A stretch of 64,000 nucleotides of DNA from Pseudomonas sp. GV085 (GTDB lineage Bacteria; Pseudomonadota; Gammaproteobacteria; Pseudomonadales; Pseudomonadaceae). Positions 61,216 through 64,000 of the stretch are shown here, piece after piece (position 1 is the stretch's first letter; the number at the start of each line of letters is the position of its first letter). The DNA lies in the NCBI RefSeq assembly GCF_003050925.1, contig NZ_QAOV01000007.1:62001-126000 (forward strand), read 5' to 3'. A model generated the notes under the pieces. The model saw nothing but the letters and a program-made list of their open reading frames with translations. It searched no databases and was not told where the DNA came from. The position numbers and the translations under genes are program-made.

Positions 61216-61431
61216 ATGGCCAAAATCACCATCAAAGAACTCGAGTCGCCGACCGCCCACGATGCCGGTTGAATCCTCCGGGAGGATGGCAATCTGGCCG
61301 GTCGAATCTCAGTGCGCAACGGCGGTGTATCGGTCAGCTTGTTCTATCGGTATTGGTAGGGCGAGCAGAAAAAAGAGTACGCCTGTTACTCCTACATACC
61401 GGTCAGTTATACGGTTACGGCGAAGCGCTGA
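61216..61431 (+). pseudogene. Tyrosine-integrase N-terminal remnant
   Basis: The frame encodes MAKITIKELESPTAHDAG, stop (TGA at 61270), ILREDGNLAGRISVRNGGVS with FYRYW, another stop (TAG near 61357), then GEQKKEYACYSYIPV. The spacing and style (ILREDGNLAGRIS, FYRYRW.G, EYACGSYP) match the N-terminal arm-binding domain of tRNA-targeting tyrosine recombinases. The catalytic domain is gone. It reads away from the tRNA fragment 160 bases upstream, so this is the integrase of the element that used that site. Confidence 0.7.
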
Positions 61432-61480
61432 GCATCAAAGGGCGGCAACGGCCAAGAACCCGGCGCCCTTCTTGAAGCTC

Positions 61481-61637
61481 ATGTTATGGACGAAATTCTT
61501 CATCAGCCTGACTTCAAGGCACGTTATGACGCGCTTCGGGAGCGAGGCAAGAGCGCGAAAGTCGCGCTCTTGCCTGCATGCGGGTCCTATTGATTAGACT
61601 GAATGCCATGTTGCGGGACGGCACCGAATGGCGGTGA
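61481..61637 (+). pseudogene. IS110-family transposase C-terminal scrap
   Basis: MDEILHQPDFKARYDALRER then GKSAKVAL, a one-frame slip, and CMRVLLIRLNAMLRDGTEWR to a stop at 61637. The K.AKVAL.ACMR.LL..LNAMLRD pattern is the C-terminal end of IS110 transposases. It is frameshifted and lacks everything upstream. Confidence 0.6.
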
Positions 61638-61690
61638 CGAGTGGCATGGTGAAGGCAGTTGCTCCCACAAGGTTGGCGCATATCCTCTGA

Positions 61691-61710
61691 GAGCGGGCTT
61701 GCTCGCGATG
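61691..61710. repeat. Single REP unit
   Basis: GAGCGGGCTTGCTCGCGATG, with GCTCCCACA about 30 bases upstream, is a lone Pseudomonas REP between the IS scrap and the lipase gene. Confidence 0.6.
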
Positions 61711-61735
61711 AGGCCCTGCAGAAACCGCATCACAC

Positions 61736-63589
61736 TCAGGCGATAACGATCCCGCCGCTGGACAGACTGTCCAGCCCCACGCCAACCAGCGTCACCGAAT
61801 CATTGCCAAACGTCAGCACGGTATCCTGCCCCACCACCGTGGCATGGGTCCGGAAGTCGTCGTTCGGCGTCACGCCCTGAACCCCGAGAAACACCAGTTT
61901 GTCGTTCGCCTGATACCCAACCACCCGGTCCTGGCCGAACGCGCCGCTGAACAGGAACGTATCGATCCCGCCCCCTGACTCCAGCAGGTCGTTGCCTGCC
62001 CCGCCGACAAACACGTCGTTGCCCTTGCCACCGATCAGATGATCGTTGCCGTCCAGGCCAAACAACCAATCACCAACAGCCTGTGCCTTTAGCGTATCGG
62101 CCCCTGCACCGCCCTTCACCGTTGAGGCGTACTGAGTCAGTTGATTGCCGATCGCGAGGCCATTGGCGGTCACGCTGTGGGTCACGTCATCCTTGAACAG
62201 TCCCCACAGGAAACCCGGCTCCTTGGTCACGATACTGCCGATGTCGCGGGTGATGCTGATGCCGCCATTGGCGTCGCGGATGTACAGGTTGCCGGCGCCG
62301 TCATTGGCAAAATCGAAACTCTTCACCGACTGCTGCAAATCGAACACGTTATTGCCCTTGCCGCCCAGCAGGATGTTGTAGCCGCCGCTGTCTCGAAAGG
62401 TGTCGTTGCCGTCACCACCGTCCAGATAGTCATTGCCCTTGCCGCCCTGAATCAGGTCGCTGCCGTCACTGCCAATGATGAAGGTACTGCCCTTGTGGGT
62501 TTCAGCATTGCGGTTCAGGTCCTGGACCCAGGTGTTGGCGCGTGCCGGGTCCGAAAGATTGGCAACGATGATCGTCGAGTCTTTGCTGGTGAGGTCGTAG
62601 AACTTCGACTCCAGCACCCGGGTCATGCCATCGCCGTAAGCGGTGGGCAGGTGCGAAATCCAGGTCGGGATGTTGAGGATGGAAAATGGCAGCAGGTTCC
62701 ACGCCGTCGACGCATAGTGGTCGTTGAAGCTGACGATGTTGTTGGTCGCCGAGTCTTGATGGGCATCGTGCACGCCGACCGATGCCAGGTTGAACGATGA
62801 GCCGTCGAGCGCACGGAACACCGGATCGTTTTCATAGCCGATATTCAGCACTTTATCGGTGGTGCTTTGGGTCGGTGAGGCATAAGCGACGTAGTTCGAG
62901 TCCTTGAAGAAACCGCCCCATTTATCGTTGCTCAAATCCGCCAGGCTGTTGACTGCCAGCCCGCCGAGGCTGTGCCCGCTGACCAGTACGTCCTTGCCTG
63001 ACAGGCCATTGGCGCTGGCGAACGCAGCAACGTCGCCGAACAGTTTTGCGAAGGCCTCGCCTGCGTAGTTTTTCGCATAATCCTGGGGACCCAACGCCGC
63101 CAGCAGGTCATTGATCACATCGCCGATGGAGTCGCTGATCCGGCTTTCCCGAGGGCCGCTGGTGCCGCGAAAGGCGATGCCGATTTCCGTGAGATGACCC
63201 TGTGCATCGTACTTGCCGAGGATCTCTACCTGAGCACTGGTGTACCCGGCCTTCTCACCGAAGAAAGTCCCGCGCGCATCCGTCTTGCCATCATAGCCCA
63301 GCTGCGTGGCGGTGATGGGGGTCCAGCCGGCCTTCTGCACCGCATCCAGTGCGGCTTTTTCGGAATCGGGGTTCCAGGGAATGCCGGGAATCACGCCTTG
63401 GGAATCAGTGCCGCCAATCAGCGCCGTGACCAGCGTTGCCGGCAAACCTGCGCCGAATCCGTTGTGCTGGTAACCGGTGGCAAAGCCGTTGTCGAGGTTG
63501 TGATAGGAATACAGCGTGATTGCCATCGCGTCGGTAAACAACGCTTTGGCGTCTGCTGTGCCGAGGTTTTTGTAGTCGTATACACCCAT
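61736..63589 (-). CDS. pueA: Family I.3 RTX lipase / polyurethanase (PueA-like)
   Basis: 617 residues, the length of PueA. The N-terminal lipase domain has the triad Ser207 (VLVSGHSLGG), Asp255 (YENDPVFRALDG) and His313 (WISHLPTAYGD). From residue about 370 there are glycine-rich Ca2+-binding RTX nonapeptides (GGKGNDYLDGGDGNDTF, GGKGNDVFVGGAGNDLL) and a C-terminal strand ending with small hydrophobics (GGIVIA), the uncleaved signal for an AprDEF-type T1SS. No N-terminal signal peptide, as expected. It follows a second RTX lipase gene. It hydrolyses triacylglycerols and polyester polyurethane in relatives. Confidence 0.92.
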   Translation of the reverse strand: MGVYDYKNLGTADAKALFTDAMAITLYSYHNLDNGFATGYQHNGFGAGLPATLVTALIGGTDSQGVIPGIPWNPDSEKAALDAVQKAGWTPITATQLGYDGKTDARGTFFGEKAGYTSAQVEILGKYDAQGHLTEIGIAFRGTSGPRESRISDSIGDVINDLLAALGPQDYAKNYAGEAFAKLFGDVAAFASANGLSGKDVLVSGHSLGGLAVNSLADLSNDKWGGFFKDSNYVAYASPTQSTTDKVLNIGYENDPVFRALDGSSFNLASVGVHDAHQDSATNNIVSFNDHYASTAWNLLPFSILNIPTWISHLPTAYGDGMTRVLESKFYDLTSKDSTIIVANLSDPARANTWVQDLNRNAETHKGSTFIIGSDGSDLIQGGKGNDYLDGGDGNDTFRDSGGYNILLGGKGNNVFDLQQSVKSFDFANDGAGNLYIRDANGGISITRDIGSIVTKEPGFLWGLFKDDVTHSVTANGLAIGNQLTQYASTVKGGAGADTLKAQAVGDWLFGLDGNDHLIGGKGNDVFVGGAGNDLLESGGGIDTFLFSGAFGQDRVVGYQANDKLVFLGVQGVTPNDDFRTHATVVGQDTVLTFGNDSVTLVGVGLDSLSSGGIVIA

Positions 63590-63694
63590 GGGTATTGCCT
63601 CTCTCTCTTTGTTGGAATTGTCAGAGATAGCTCACGACCAGGACACCTCGATCACGAGGCGCCCCGGAGCATCCAGTGCAGTTGTTTGAACCCG

Positions 63695-64000
63695 TTACGC
63701 AAACACGAACCCGGAAGCCGAAAGGGTATCCAGCCCGACGCCTACCAGGGTCACGGAAAAGTCGCCAACCTTGAGTAGTGTGTCTTGACCGGCCTGTGAC
63801 GCATGTTGCCGGTAGTCGTAGCCATGCCCCGCGCCTTCCACGCCCATGAACACCAGTTTGTCGCTGCCCTGGTAGCCATTGATCGCATCGAACCCGAAGG
63901 CGCCGCTGAACAGGAACGTGTTGCTGCCGCCACCGGAATGCAGCACATCGTTGCCGGCGCCGCCGACGAAGGTCACATGGCCCTTGTCGCTGCGCAGCAA
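63695..64000 (-). CDS. RTX lipase / polyurethanase (PueB-like), C-terminal part
   Basis: The visible 101 codons encode RTX repeats (FVGGAGNDVLHSGGGSNTFL), the beta-strand tail and the C-terminal secretion signal ending SASGFVFA, closely parallel to the last 100 residues of the neighbouring lipase. The N-terminal catalytic domain is beyond the window. The tandem order fits the pueB-pueA pair found downstream of the apr/T1SS genes in fluorescens-group pseudomonads. Confidence 0.85.
   Translation of the reverse strand: MLRSDKGHVTFVGGAGNDVLHSGGGSNTFLFSGAFGFDAINGYQGSDKLVFMGVEGAGHGYDYRQHASQAGQDTLLKVGDFSVTLVGVGLDTLSASGFVFA

Noticed and set aside
1-64000. CRISPR array or phage structural genes
   Set aside because: No regularly spaced direct repeats and no capsid, tail or portal-type proteins were seen.

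Overview
The window looks like the chromosome of a Pseudomonas of the fluorescens group. The evidence is dense GC-rich genes, two OprD-type porins, GlxA/AraC and FCD-GntR regulators, REP elements of the form GCGAGC(G/A)GGCTCGC, a creatininase and a creatinase that keep every catalytic residue of the Pseudomonas enzymes, and an RTX family I.3 lipase pair (PueA/PueB type). It is an accessory, catabolism-rich region made of separate modules, with an unusual number of cut-down gene remnants between them.

Region by region. (1) 1-13258: two minus-strand gene groups. The first encodes a 52-residue peptide, an acyl-CoA dehydrogenase, a saccharopine-dehydrogenase-like reductase, an acyl-CoA ligase and the start of a thiolase-like protein. 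The second encodes DUF1329, DUF1302, an RND/MMPL exporter and a periplasmic YCF48 repeat protein, ending at a strong terminator. A soluble PAS/chemoreceptor-like signalling protein lies between them, and a divergent TetR regulator faces a 12-bp inverted repeat. I read this as an envelope transport device tied to CoA-dependent degradation of a hydrophobic acid; the substrate is unknown. (2) 13454-19192: an SDR pseudogene, a DUF1989 protein and its FCD-GntR regulator, then a polar amino-acid ABC transporter (binding protein, two permeases, ATPase). (3) 19276-21956: arsR, an arsenate-resistance GAPDH and arsJ, which together make and export 1-arseno-3-phosphoglycerate. (4) 22156-24399: a DUF4406 fragment, an AT-rich orphan gene, a small inverted-repeat element and an OprD porin. 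(5) 24679-32239: an acid catabolic cluster (acyl-CoA ligase, nitroreductase-family flavoprotein, AAHS transporter, AraC regulator, SDR dehydrogenase, thiolase). (6) 32559-44841: a creatinine/creatine module: Tat-exported binding protein plus ABC transporter, creatininase, APC permease, GlxA regulator, MHS transporter, creatinase, a second GlxA regulator and a remnant of sdaA. (7) 45085-51186: lysA with a divergent LysR, a hotdog thioesterase, an NfeD-type membrane protease beside a truncated slipin, and a FixJ-type response regulator. (8) 51197-60717: a PAS histidine kinase, then a divergent catabolic cluster (acyl-CoA ligase, DUF485 protein, SSS carboxylate symporter, acyl-CoA dehydrogenase, OprD porin). 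(9) 60971-64000: the displaced 3' half of tRNA-Pro(GGG) with its terminator, a dead integrase and an IS110 scrap (the scar of an integrated element), then the lipase/polyurethanase genes.

The modules share one logic: import a carboxylic acid or nitrogen compound through an OprD, ABC, SSS or MFS system, activate or hydrolyse it, and feed it to central metabolism under a dedicated regulator. Several neighbouring genes survive only as fragments (an SDR, sdaA, a slipin, DUF4406, an integrase and an IS110 transposase), which points to repeated deletion in this region.
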